This document shows, piece by piece, positions 37,479 to 46,063 of a stretch of 64,000 nucleotides of DNA. The first letter of the stretch is position 1. Each line of letters begins with the position of its first letter. Source of the stretch: RPQJ01 sp963823535 (GTDB lineage Bacteria > Pseudomonadota > Gammaproteobacteria > Steroidobacterales > Steroidobacteraceae); contig CAWGLZ010000006.1 of the NCBI GenBank assembly GCA_963823535.1, positions 620,001 to 684,000 of the forward strand, read 5' to 3'. The notes below the pieces were generated by a model. That model ran no database searches, was not told where the DNA came from, and saw only the letters and a list, made by a program, of their open reading frames with translations. Made by a program: the position numbers and the translations under genes.

Positions 37479-39280
37479 ACGACTTCGTCATCAAGTTCGC
37501 GAACGTAAACGGCACCGGCTCCGCCAGTGCCAACGCGCTGCTGATGAAGTCCATCTTCCGGATGGGAGTCCCCGTGATGGGGAAGAACTATTTCCCGTCC
37601 AACATCCAGGGGCTGCCCACCTGGTACGAGATCCGCGTGACGAAGGACGGCTACGTGGCCCGCTCCGGTCGCATCGACCTCATGGTGGCGATGAACGTGG
37701 AGACCTATCACAAGGACGTCCGCGAGGTGAGCCCCGGGGGCTTCCTGATCTACGACTCCACCTGGCCACGGTCGACCGTGCTGCGGCGCGAGGACATCGT
37801 CATCCTGGGCGTGCCGTTCGCGAAGCTCTGCAACGAGAACTTCATCGGCGTGCGCAACCGCATCCTGATGAAGAACGTCATGTACGCCGGCGTGCTCGCC
37901 GCGCTGCTCGAGATCGACCTCGAGGTGATCCGCCAGCTCCTGACCGAGAGCTATGCGAAGAAGCCGGCCCTGGTGGACGCCAACATGAAGGCGGTGCAGC
38001 TCGGCTACGACTACGCCAGGGCGCACCTGCCCTGCCCGCTGCCGCTGCGCGTCGAGCGCATGGACAGTACGCGCGGACACATCATGATCGACGGCAACAC
38101 CGCGGCCGGCCTCGGAGCCGTGTACGCGGGCGCGACCGTCGGCCCGTGGTACCCGATCACGCCGTCCACGTCGCTCATGGATGCGTTCAAGGGTTTCTGC
38201 CAGAAGCTGCGCGTCGACCCGGAGACCGGCATGAACAACTACGCCGTGATCCAGGCCGAGGACGAGCTCTCGGCGATCGGCATGGTCCTCGGCGCGAACT
38301 GGAATGGAGCGCGCGCGTTCACGGCGACGAGCGGCCCGGGCATTTCCCTGATGAGCGAGTTCATCGGACTCGCCTACTACGCCGAGGTTCCCGCGGTGAT
38401 CTTCGACGTGCAGCGCGTCGGCCCCTCGACCGGCATGCCCACGCGCACGCAGCAGTGCGACCTGATGCTCTGCGCCTACGCCTCGCACGGCGACACCAAG
38501 CACGTGCTGCTCTTCCCGTCCGATCCGGAAGAGTGCTTCCACATGACGGTGCAGGCGTTCGACCTCGCCGAGCGCCTGCAGACGCCGGTGTTCGTGATGT
38601 CCGACCTCGACATCGGCATGAACGACTGGATGTGCCCGGACCTGAAGTGGGACGACGGCTACCGCCCGGACCGCGGCAAGATGCTGAGCAAGGAAGAGAT
38701 CGAGGCGCTGCCGAAGTTCCACCGTTACCTCGACACCGACGACGACGCCATCCCCTACCGGACGCTGCCCGGCGTGAGCCCGAAGGGCGCGTACTTCACG
38801 CGTGGGTCGGGCCACAACCAGTACGGTGCGTACACCGAAGACTCGACCGAGTACCAGTTCGTCCTCGACCGCCTGGTGCGCAAGTTCCACCGCGCAGGCA
38901 CGCTGGTGCCGCGGCCGGTCATCGAAGGGAGCGGCGACCGCGCGGTCGCGCTGGTCGCGGTGGGCAGCAGCCACGGCGCGGTGCACGAGGCCATGGACAT
39001 CCTCGCCCGACTCGGTATCGGCGTGGACTACATGCGCATCCGCGCGTTTCCCTTCGGCAAGGAAGTCGTCGCGTTCCTCGAGTCCCATCACCGGGTCTTC
39101 GTGGTGGAACAGAACCGGGACGCACAGCTCCGCTCGCTGCTCACGCTCGAGACGCCGGTCGAGAAGTCGAAGCTGCGCTCCATCCTGCACTACAGCGGCC
39201 TGCCCATGACCTCGAAGGAGATCGTGGAGGCCGTGCTCGCCGAGCTCGGCGACGCGCAGCGCAAGGCCGCCCTGGGCTGA
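37445..39280 (+). CDS. korA: 2-oxoacid:ferredoxin oxidoreductase, fused gamma-alpha subunit
   Basis: 611 residues. Residues 1-190 are the gamma domain (IKFANVNGTGSASANALLMKS, KNYFPSNIQGLPTWYEIRV). Residues ~210-600 are the alpha pyrimidine-binding domain (GNTAAGLGAVYAGATVGPWYPITPSTSL, FTATSGPGISLMSEFIGLAYYAEVP, GPSTGMPTRTQQ). The fused form, with the beta subunit encoded next, is the two-subunit KorAB type. It oxidatively decarboxylates a 2-oxoacid, most likely 2-oxoglutarate, to the CoA ester and reduces ferredoxin. The substrate is inferred from similarity. Confidence 0.9.
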   Translation: MAQPAKPQDRVNDFVIKFANVNGTGSASANALLMKSIFRMGVPVMGKNYFPSNIQGLPTWYEIRVTKDGYVARSGRIDLMVAMNVETYHKDVREVSPGGFLIYDSTWPRSTVLRREDIVILGVPFAKLCNENFIGVRNRILMKNVMYAGVLAALLEIDLEVIRQLLTESYAKKPALVDANMKAVQLGYDYARAHLPCPLPLRVERMDSTRGHIMIDGNTAAGLGAVYAGATVGPWYPITPSTSLMDAFKGFCQKLRVDPETGMNNYAVIQAEDELSAIGMVLGANWNGARAFTATSGPGISLMSEFIGLAYYAEVPAVIFDVQRVGPSTGMPTRTQQCDLMLCAYASHGDTKHVLLFPSDPEECFHMTVQAFDLAERLQTPVFVMSDLDIGMNDWMCPDLKWDDGYRPDRGKMLSKEEIEALPKFHRYLDTDDDAIPYRTLPGVSPKGAYFTRGSGHNQYGAYTEDSTEYQFVLDRLVRKFHRAGTLVPRPVIEGSGDRAVALVAVGSSHGAVHEAMDILARLGIGVDYMRIRAFPFGKEVVAFLESHHRVFVVEQNRDAQLRSLLTLETPVEKSKLRSILHYSGLPMTSKEIVEAVLAELGDAQRKAALG

Positions 39281-39290
39281 GGTCACGACC

Positions 39291-40346
39291 ATGTCCTTCA
39301 TCAACAAGCCGAAAGTCCGCCACCCCGACCTGCCCACGAACGAGCTGGGGCTCACGCGTCGCGACTACGAAGGCGCCATGTCCACGCTGTGCGCGGGCTG
39401 CGGCCACGACTCCGTCACCTCCGCGATCATCGAGGCGATCTGGGGCCTGTCGATGCGACCCGAGCAGCTGGTGAAGCTGTCGGGCATCGGCTGCTCATCC
39501 AAGACCACGGCGTACTTCGCCAGCGGCGCGCACGGCTTCAACGGCGTGCACGGGCGCATGCCATCCGTAGCGACGGGTGCGAATGCCGCCAACAAGGACC
39601 TCTACTACATCGGCGTCTCGGGCGACGGCGACTCGCTGTCGATCGGGTTCGGGCAGTTCGCCCACTCGATCCGGCGCAACGTGAACATGCTGTACGTCTG
39701 CGAGAACAACGGCGTCTACGGCCTCACCAAGGGCCAGTTCTCGGCCTCCGCGGACATCGGCACCAAGTCGAAGAAGGGCGAGGAGAACCTCCAGTCACCC
39801 GTGGACCCCTGCCTCGCGGCGCTGTCGCTCGGCGGCACCTTCATCGCGCGCAGCTTCTCGGGCGACAAGGAGCAGCTCGTGCCGCTGATCCAGGCCGGCC
39901 TGATGCACAAGGGGTTCGCGATGATCGACATCATCTCGCCCTGCGTGACCTTCAACGACCACGCCGGATCGACCAAGAGCTACACCTTCGCGCGCGAGCA
40001 CTACCACGAGGCCGTGCACGCCGACTACGTCCCGCCACGGCAGGAGATCAAGGCCTCCTATGCCGAGGGCGAGACCCTGCCGGTGCAGATGCACGATGGC
40101 AGCCAGATCGTGCTGCGCAAGCTCGACCAGGACTACGACCCGACGCACCGCGGCAAGGCCTTCGAGTACCTGCGGACGAAGCTGCGCCAGGGCGAGCACG
40201 TGACGGGCCTGATCTTCGTCTCGTCGAGCGGTCCGGACATGCACGAGATGGCCCGGACGACGGACGTGCCGCTCAACCAGGTGCCGTACGAAAAGCTGCA
40301 CCCGGGCTCCGCGGGGCTCGCGAAGATCCTCAAGCGCTACGCCTGA
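39291..40346 (+). CDS. korB: 2-oxoacid:ferredoxin oxidoreductase, beta subunit
   Basis: 351 residues. Thiamine pyrophosphate motif GVSGDGDSLSIGFGQFAHSIRRN ... NNGVYGLTKGQ. Cysteines for the [4Fe-4S] cluster in LCAGCGHDS, SGIGCSSKT and ISPCVTFN. The end YDPTHRGKAFEYLRTKLRQGE and LNQVPYEKLHPG match KorB of oxygen-tolerant bacteria. Starts 11 bases after korA. With the upstream subunit it forms a three-gene unit. Confidence 0.92.
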   Translation: MSFINKPKVRHPDLPTNELGLTRRDYEGAMSTLCAGCGHDSVTSAIIEAIWGLSMRPEQLVKLSGIGCSSKTTAYFASGAHGFNGVHGRMPSVATGANAANKDLYYIGVSGDGDSLSIGFGQFAHSIRRNVNMLYVCENNGVYGLTKGQFSASADIGTKSKKGEENLQSPVDPCLAALSLGGTFIARSFSGDKEQLVPLIQAGLMHKGFAMIDIISPCVTFNDHAGSTKSYTFAREHYHEAVHADYVPPRQEIKASYAEGETLPVQMHDGSQIVLRKLDQDYDPTHRGKAFEYLRTKLRQGEHVTGLIFVSSSGPDMHEMARTTDVPLNQVPYEKLHPGSAGLAKILKRYA

Positions 40347-40380
40347 ACGCAGCGTCACCCGCACAGGGGGTCGACTCCGC

Positions 40381-40971
40381 TTGAGCCCGACCACACATCG
40401 CCCTCGACACCGGGTCGCTGCCGCATTGGTGGCCTGTGCGCTGATGTCCGGCAGCCCGCTCGACGCTGCCACGATCTACCGGTGGGTCGACGCGGCGGGC
40501 ACCGTGCACCTGTCGAGCGACAAGCCACCCGCGGGGGTCAAGTACGAGCGCATCGAGGTGGCGTCATCGCCGGGCCGGAGCCCGGCCTCGCAGGCGCCGC
40601 GCAGCGCCGCGCCGGCCGTCTCCGCGGCGCAGGCAGCCCAGCGCTCCGAGGTGATCGGCCGCCTGCGCAACCGGGAGTGCGTGATCGCCCTCGAGTCGCT
40701 GGAGCGACTGACGAGCGGCGCGCAACCCACCAGCGCCGCCGAGATCCGTCGTCTCCAGGAAACCGTGGCGCTCAACTGCAGCACCCATCCCGCGCAACGC
40801 CGGGAGCAGGAGGAAATGGCCGCCCGGCTCAGGGTCGCCAACGGGCCGGAATGCGCGGAAGCGCGCAACCGGCTGGCAGACATGCTCGGTCCGGATGCGG
40901 CGTTCACGCGCGAGCAGGTTCGCGCGCAGCAGCAGTTCGTGGACGAGCACTGCACCTCGCCGGTGCATTGA
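40381..40971 (+). CDS. Secreted DUF4124 domain protein
   Basis: 196 residues from a TTG start preceded by AGGGGG. Signal peptide (RVAAALVACALMSGSPLDAA), then a DUF4124 domain (ATIYRWVDAAGTVHLSSDKPPAGVKYERIEV; core IYRWVDAAGTVHLSS). The C-terminal ~120 residues are helical and charged with four spaced cysteines (REC, LNCS, GPEC, EHC), possibly disulfide-linked. DUF4124 proteins are periplasmic and of unknown function. Ten bases separate it from the lipid kinase gene. Confidence 0.75.
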   Translation: MSPTTHRPRHRVAAALVACALMSGSPLDAATIYRWVDAAGTVHLSSDKPPAGVKYERIEVASSPGRSPASQAPRSAAPAVSAAQAAQRSEVIGRLRNRECVIALESLERLTSGAQPTSAAEIRRLQETVALNCSTHPAQRREQEEMAARLRVANGPECAEARNRLADMLGPDAAFTREQVRAQQQFVDEHCTSPVH

Positions 40972-40980
40972 AGCGGCTCC

Positions 40981-41946
40981 ATGCGCTGGTTCGTCATCGT
41001 CAATCCGGCCTCCGGGCGGTCGAACCGCGGCACGGGCTGGCGCGCCGTCGAACGGTCCCTGGACGCGGCGGGCGTCGCGTTCGAAGCGGTGCACACGCAG
41101 CATCCCGGTCATGGCGAAGTGCTGGCACGGGACGGCGTGCGCAGCGGTCACCGGGCGATCCTCGCCGTGGGCGGCGACGGCTCGGTAAACGAGGTCGTGC
41201 AGGGCGTCATGACGGCGGGGCTCGCGGAGACGCGTCAGGTGACACTGGCCGTGGCGCCACAGGGCACGGGCAACGACTGGGCGCGTTCGCTCGGCATCGG
41301 CCGTGACCCGGACAGGATCGTCGCAGCGCTGGTGGCCGGGCGGACCCTGCTCCACGACGTCGGAATCATCGACTTCCCGTCCGGCGCGGCCGAACGGCGC
41401 TGGTTCATCAACGTCGCCGGCGCCGGCTACGACGCGGACGTGACCGCACGCGTGCCGCAGCCGGTCCCCTCCGCATTCACCTATCTCGGCGTCGCGCTGC
41501 GTGGCCTGTCGAGCTACCGTTGTCCGCAGTTCACGATCGACGCCGACGGCACGCGCATCGAAGGACGACTGCTGCTCACTTTCGTCGCCAACGGGCGTTA
41601 TTGTGGCAATCGCATGCACGTGGCGCCGACCGCCGAGATGGACGACGGCCTGTTCGACCTGCTCGCGGTGCGGGAGTTGTCGCTGCTGCAGGCGCTGCCG
41701 AAGCTCGCGAAGCTCTACGCCGGTCGCATCCTCGGCGATCCGGTCGTCCGCCACCTGCGTGCCGCCGTGGTGCGGATCGAGACGGACCCGTCGTGCGTGG
41801 TGCAGGCGGACGGCCAGATCATGGGCCGGACGCCGGTTTCTTTCTCGGTCTCGAGGCAGGCACTGACGGTCGTCACAGGTCCTGCGGACCGCTCGCCAGC
41901 AGCTGCAGCAGCTCGCCCCGGGACGACGGCACCCCGCATCACGTGA
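40981..41946 (+). CDS. Diacylglycerol/lipid kinase family protein (YegS/DagK type)
   Basis: 321 residues. N-terminal FVIVNPASGRSNRGTGW, nucleotide-binding AVGGDGSVNEVVQGVM (~60), APQGTGNDWARSLGI, and the C-terminal beta-domain ending QIMGRTPVSFSVSRQAL. Members phosphorylate diacylglycerol, phosphatidylglycerol or related lipids with ATP at the membrane face. Substrate undetermined. It follows the DUF4124 gene and converges with the DUF3482 gene. Confidence 0.87.
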   Translation: MRWFVIVNPASGRSNRGTGWRAVERSLDAAGVAFEAVHTQHPGHGEVLARDGVRSGHRAILAVGGDGSVNEVVQGVMTAGLAETRQVTLAVAPQGTGNDWARSLGIGRDPDRIVAALVAGRTLLHDVGIIDFPSGAAERRWFINVAGAGYDADVTARVPQPVPSAFTYLGVALRGLSSYRCPQFTIDADGTRIEGRLLLTFVANGRYCGNRMHVAPTAEMDDGLFDLLAVRELSLLQALPKLAKLYAGRILGDPVVRHLRAAVVRIETDPSCVVQADGQIMGRTPVSFSVSRQALTVVTGPADRSPAAAAARPGTTAPRIT

Positions 41947-42053
41947 AGACGGGCCTGCCGAGCCCCGGGAAGGTTGTGGACGAAGCCAGATGGAAGGAGC
42001 CGCACGGCACTTCCCGGGCATCGCACGGCCCAAACGGGTGAGAGGGCCGACGC

Positions 42054-43511
42054 TCAGCGGCGAACGCTGTCCGGATAGAGTGCCGCCAGAACGTCTGCCA
42101 CGATGGCCTCGAGCGGAGCCCGTAGGCGAGAATCCAGCGCCGTGGGGCTGGCGGCACGGGGCGCCTCCGACCAGACCTGCTCCAGCGTCTCTCGCCGCCG
42201 CGCGACCGCCTGCTCCACCAGCGGACCCCAGTGCGGCGGGTACTCACCCGCGACGAAATCGCCCCGTCCGCGACCGAAGTGCGCCACGGCGAGGTAACGC
42301 AGCACCGCGCTGCTCACCCGACTCGACATGAATGCAGCGGACCACCGCACGGTGGACGCATCGCTGCCGCGCGCCAGGTTGTAGGCGCCCGCCAGGCCGC
42401 GCGCGCCGGCGGCCCCCAGCAAGCCACCGAGCAGCGCACCCGCGCCGAAGGTGAGCCCGCCGGCCGCGAGATCGGCCGCGAGGCCGCCCAGGGCCCCCGA
42501 CACGGCCGCGCCGATCACGCTCGCCTTGCCGGGATCCGCCGCCTTGTCGACCGCGTACTCCGCGCCCATGCGCTGCAGGATCTCCGCCGCTGCGTGCCCC
42601 GAAAGCCCGTGCAGCTCGATCAGTTCGTCGGTCGCGCGTCGAACCTCCGCATCGAGCCGGCGTGCGAGCTCGCCCATCGCGGCGTCCGTGGCAGCATCCG
42701 CGCGTTCCCCGGGGCGCAGCAGGCCACCGAGCCAGGAGCGCGCCGTGTCGCGCAGGCCGCTCGTCGGCACGGTCGCCGTGTCCGTCGCCGTGGTCGCGAT
42801 TTGTCGCGACAGCGTGCACATCGACTGCTCGAAGGTCACGCGATTGCGCGTCCGCCATGCTTCCGCGAGTCGATCGAAGGCGTCGCGGCGTTCGGGCGGA
42901 AGCGCCGCGCCGATGCGGTCGAGCAGCGCGTGCTCCTGCACCCAGCAGCGGGCGAAGGCGTCGAACGCGATCGTGTCCCGGACCCATGGGTAGGCCGCCA
43001 GGTGCGCGGCCCAGCGCTCGACGTCCGCGCGCTCGAGGGGGGCGGGACGGGGCGGCCCGAGCTGGTTCAGCAGCACGACGACGGGCTTCGCGATCCAGCC
43101 CAGGACCTGCATCTCGGCATCCACGTAGCCGGCCGAGGCCGGGTCTTCGCTGGCGTTGACGAGGTACAGCACGACGTCGGCCTCGTCGCGCACGTTGCGG
43201 ATCGCCTGCTGGCTGCTGAAGAAAGGACGGTCCACGTAGCGGTCCCACACCTGGGTCAGGAACCAGCCGAGTGCATTGCCGGTCTGTTTGAGGCGCTTCA
43301 GCAGGCGGGCACTGTCGCCGAACCCCGGGGTGTCCCAGAGCAGCAGCACGTCGCCGTGCGCGGTCTCGATGAGCGGGAAGGCGTCGGCGGTCTCGGTGAC
43401 GTGGGCGAAGTCGCGCACCTCGCCGACGTCCCGGCGCAGCAAGGTCCTCGCCAGCGTCGTCTTGCCAACGTTGGTGTGGGAAATGAGGCTCAGCGAGATG
43501 GGCGCGCTCAC
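42054..43511 (-). CDS. DUF3482 membrane-associated GTPase
   Basis: 485 residues. An Era/YjiA-like GTPase domain is at the N-terminus: Walker A SHTNVGKTTLARTL (~11-24), switch region DFAHVTETADAFP, Walker B LLLWDTPGFGDS, and a specificity loop VVLLNQLG where NKxD is replaced by NQLG. The C-terminal half is DUF3482 with a glycine-zipper hydrophobic pair (AAVSGALGGLAADLAAGGLTFGAG; LLGGLLGAAGARGLAG). Its start overlaps the stop of the DUF2868 gene by four bases, a conserved pairing. Family function is unknown; membrane remodelling or transport has been suggested by structure type only. Confidence 0.82.
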   Translation of the reverse strand: MSAPISLSLISHTNVGKTTLARTLLRRDVGEVRDFAHVTETADAFPLIETAHGDVLLLWDTPGFGDSARLLKRLKQTGNALGWFLTQVWDRYVDRPFFSSQQAIRNVRDEADVVLYLVNASEDPASAGYVDAEMQVLGWIAKPVVVLLNQLGPPRPAPLERADVERWAAHLAAYPWVRDTIAFDAFARCWVQEHALLDRIGAALPPERRDAFDRLAEAWRTRNRVTFEQSMCTLSRQIATTATDTATVPTSGLRDTARSWLGGLLRPGERADAATDAAMGELARRLDAEVRRATDELIELHGLSGHAAAEILQRMGAEYAVDKAADPGKASVIGAAVSGALGGLAADLAAGGLTFGAGALLGGLLGAAGARGLAGAYNLARGSDASTVRWSAAFMSSRVSSAVLRYLAVAHFGRGRGDFVAGEYPPHWGPLVEQAVARRRETLEQVWSEAPRAASPTALDSRLRAPLEAIVADVLAALYPDSVRR

Positions 43512-45052
43512 GGGTGTCCGGCGTCGCTCGATCGAGACAGGCCGGCGGCTTCCGTCCGGCCGATCCGGGCCAGGTCAACGAGATCGGCCTCGAGGCCATA
43601 CCCGGCGACGAAATCGCGCCAGAGTCGCCGCCGTTCCTCGAGGCGCGCGGCCAGCGAAGCATCCCCCTCAAGTCGCGCGGCGTACGGCGACTCGTCGACG
43701 ACGACGCGCAACGCGGCGGGCGGCCGTGCCCGGCGCGCGGAGTCACGCGCAGCGGTGATCACTTCACCGTGGTTCTCCGCCTCCGGTGTCGCCGCCAGGC
43801 TCATCAGCACGACGTGCAGGTCGGCCACGCGATGCGCGCCGAAATCGAACGCGGGCCCTGCCATGTCTTCTTCGCCGTAGCGCAGCGTGGTACGTCGATC
43901 GAGGCGCACCTCGCCGCCCGACTGCGCCTGAAGCCAGCGTTCGAGCCCGGACAGTGACGCGTCCGATGGCTCGTACGAATAGGGCGTCACGCTGGTGACG
44001 CCGCGGCTGCGAATGCGACCGTCGCTGCGCAGGACGTCGCCCGCATAGGATCGCAACTCGTCCGGCAGCTGCCTGACCCGGCCCAGGCGTGCGAGCGACG
44101 CCGTCGCCAGCGTGGCAAGGATCAGCCGGGGAATCACGACATAACAGGCGAGGCTGAGGGCGATGAGGTGGATCCACGGCGCGGCGTCGCTGCCTCCGCC
44201 CGTCGCGGTCCACCGCAGGGTCTCCAGTTCCTCGAGCGACGTCGGGAGCGACACCCCCGACCAGCCGGCCACCGGGCCGAACAGCAGCCCCAGGATGGTC
44301 TTCACCTGTGTCGGTCCGAGGAAGGTGCTTTCCCACCCTGCCTCGTATCGCAGCACCGTTCCGCGCAGGTACAAGCCGACGACGAGTCCCAGCGCGACGG
44401 CCGCCGCCGCGAGATGCAACCATCGTCGCGCATGCTGGGCGATGAATGCCCTGCCCACGTCGATCCAGCTCGCGACGTAGCCGCTGATCGCCTTGCCGAG
44501 CACGGCGTGGACCCGGGCCGTCTGCTTGACCATCGGCCCGATGCGGCGGGCAAACGCCTGGCCTGCCCAGCGTCCGGTCCAGTGCCCGGCTCGTGCCGCT
44601 GGCTGCCCGCCCCGCCGTCGCCGACGCACCCAGCCCAACACCAGCGCGGCGTAGACGACGAGATTCCAGGCAATGAGCCCGATGAACGGGAAGGCCAGGA
44701 TGTTGATCCGGCGCGAACCGTCGAGCGCCGACAGGACGAGCCCGCTCGCGAAGGCGAGCAGCAGCAGCATGACCAGGACCGCGGTCGACGAACGCGTGCG
44801 GCCGAGCACTTCCGCGACGATCGGGTACCGCTCTGCCAGCGGTCCCACCAGCCGCTCGGCACGGTCGCCCAGCGCCCGCGCCGCGAGCGCATCGTCGATC
44901 TCCGAGTGCACCTGCCCGGGCGCGATCTCGAGCGCCCGCAGGGTGTCGCGCGTCGCCTGGGCGCGGTCGCCGGGCGGGATGATGGTGCCCGCGCGATCGA
45001 CGTCCTCGATCGCCTTCACCAACAGGACGGAACGCAGGATTTTTTCTCGCAT
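43508..45052 (-). CDS. DUF2868 integral membrane protein
   Basis: 514 residues. At least four hydrophobic helices are seen (AVLVMLLLLAFASGLVLSA, ILAFPFIGLIAWNLVVYAALVLG, LHLAAAAVALGLVVGLYL, HLIALSLACYVVIPRLILATLA), with soluble N- and C-terminal parts. Typical DUF2868 phrases: SALDGSRRINILAFPFIGLI, YEAGWESTFL. It is upstream of, and overlaps (ATGA), the DUF3482 GTPase. The two probably act as one complex in the inner membrane. No characterised function. Confidence 0.83.
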   Translation of the reverse strand: MREKILRSVLLVKAIEDVDRAGTIIPPGDRAQATRDTLRALEIAPGQVHSEIDDALAARALGDRAERLVGPLAERYPIVAEVLGRTRSSTAVLVMLLLLAFASGLVLSALDGSRRINILAFPFIGLIAWNLVVYAALVLGWVRRRRRGGQPAARAGHWTGRWAGQAFARRIGPMVKQTARVHAVLGKAISGYVASWIDVGRAFIAQHARRWLHLAAAAVALGLVVGLYLRGTVLRYEAGWESTFLGPTQVKTILGLLFGPVAGWSGVSLPTSLEELETLRWTATGGGSDAAPWIHLIALSLACYVVIPRLILATLATASLARLGRVRQLPDELRSYAGDVLRSDGRIRSRGVTSVTPYSYEPSDASLSGLERWLQAQSGGEVRLDRRTTLRYGEEDMAGPAFDFGAHRVADLHVVLMSLAATPEAENHGEVITAARDSARRARPPAALRVVVDESPYAARLEGDASLAARLEERRRLWRDFVAGYGLEADLVDLARIGRTEAAGLSRSSDAGHP

Positions 45053-45160
45053 GGTTCGGGAATCCTACCTGATCGGCGGGACATGCCCCCCGGGACGGTT
45101 GCCGCCGGCGCAAGGGTCCACCGATACTGCCGCACGCAGCGTGGAAACGGGGAGGTCGGG

Positions 45161-45556
45161 ATGGCAGTGCTCGTCATACACCGCGGCGGCTGCCACTGCG
45201 GCGCGGTCGCCTTCGAAGTCGACGCCGCGGCCGGGCTCACGGTCCAGGAATGCAACTGCTCAATCTGCTCGATGACCGGGTTCCAGCACCTCATCGTGCC
45301 GGCCAGCCGCTTCCGGCTGCTGCGCGGCACCGACCAGCTCGCCGAGTACACGTTCAACACCGGGATCGCCCGGCACCTGTTCTGCCGCCGCTGCGGCATC
45401 AAGTCGTTCTACGTGCCGCGCTCGAACCCGGACGGGTTCAGCGTCAACGCGCGTTGCCTGGATCCGGCGACCATCGAGCACCTCGCCGTCGAGCCGTTCG
45501 ACGGGCGAAACTGGGAGCAGTCGGCGGCGGCGCTCGCGCACCTGTCGCGCGGCTGA
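45161..45556 (+). CDS. GFA (glutathione-dependent formaldehyde-activating-like) family protein
   Basis: 131 residues from an ATG preceded by GGGAGG. Zinc cysteine pattern: GGCHCGAVAFEV, CNCSICSMTGF, LFCRRCGIKSFY. The fold is the mss4-like GFA domain. Despite the name, most members do not have a proven role in formaldehyde metabolism; some bind glutathione or centromeric cargo. Divergent from the DUF2868 gene; no formaldehyde-oxidation genes are near. Confidence 0.87.
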   Translation: MAVLVIHRGGCHCGAVAFEVDAAAGLTVQECNCSICSMTGFQHLIVPASRFRLLRGTDQLAEYTFNTGIARHLFCRRCGIKSFYVPRSNPDGFSVNARCLDPATIEHLAVEPFDGRNWEQSAAALAHLSRG

Positions 45557-45578
45557 CCCGGCCACCGCCGGCCGCTGC

Positions 45579-45806
45579 TCAGACTGGCCGCTCGTCGCGG
45601 TTCGCGGCCTCACGCTCCTCGCGCCAGATGTCGGGCACCTGCGATGACTGGCCGCGCAGGTTTGACGAAACCAGGGGCACGCGGCTGCGTCGTGCCCGGG
45701 CGCGGGCGCGCGCCTCGGCGGCACGCCGGGCAGACCTGCGACGCGCTACCGCGTGGCCGAACCATGCCCCGAGCAGTAGCGCAACCACCAGGATCCACGT
45801 GCCCAC
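45579..45806 (-). CDS. Small single-pass membrane protein, unknown
   Basis: 75 residues. One N-terminal hydrophobic helix (WILVVALLLGAWFGHAV) followed by a strongly basic stretch (RRRSARRAAEARARARARR) and a polar tail. This is consistent with a small inner-membrane protein with a cytoplasmic tail. I recognise no family. It converges with the GFA gene. Length and membrane pattern favour a real gene, but high-GC sequence makes chance frames common. Confidence 0.45.
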   Translation of the reverse strand: MGTWILVVALLLGAWFGHAVARRRSARRAAEARARARARRSRVPLVSSNLRGQSSQVPDIWREEREAANRDERPV

Positions 45807-46063
45807 GTCCCTGATCCCCGCACCGGGGCGGCGCGGCGTCCTGCCGCGGCAGCCTCGCCCGGTCGGATCCGATGCTCACACGGCACGACGGCGGCGCGAT
45901 AGCGCCATTCACGCCGCATCGCGGCCGGAATGCGCCTTGCGCGACGCTGGAACCTCAGGTCGGCGCAATTCTGCCGCGGATGGTAGCGGCAGGCAGCGCG
46001 AACACCGCGACGAGCAGCAGCAACGCGCCACGCGCCGTATTCACGATGACGCCCGTTCCGATC

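Noticed and set aside
35624..39355. Very long open frame antisense to the Kor cluster
   Set aside because: High GC suppresses stop codons on the opposite strand; the protein is low-complexity, resembles no family, and lies fully opposite well-supported genes.
45959..46048. Short minus-strand frame with a signal-peptide-like start (NTARGALLLLVAVFALPAA)
   Set aside because: Only about 29 codons from a GTG start; could be a decayed gene end but cannot be supported.
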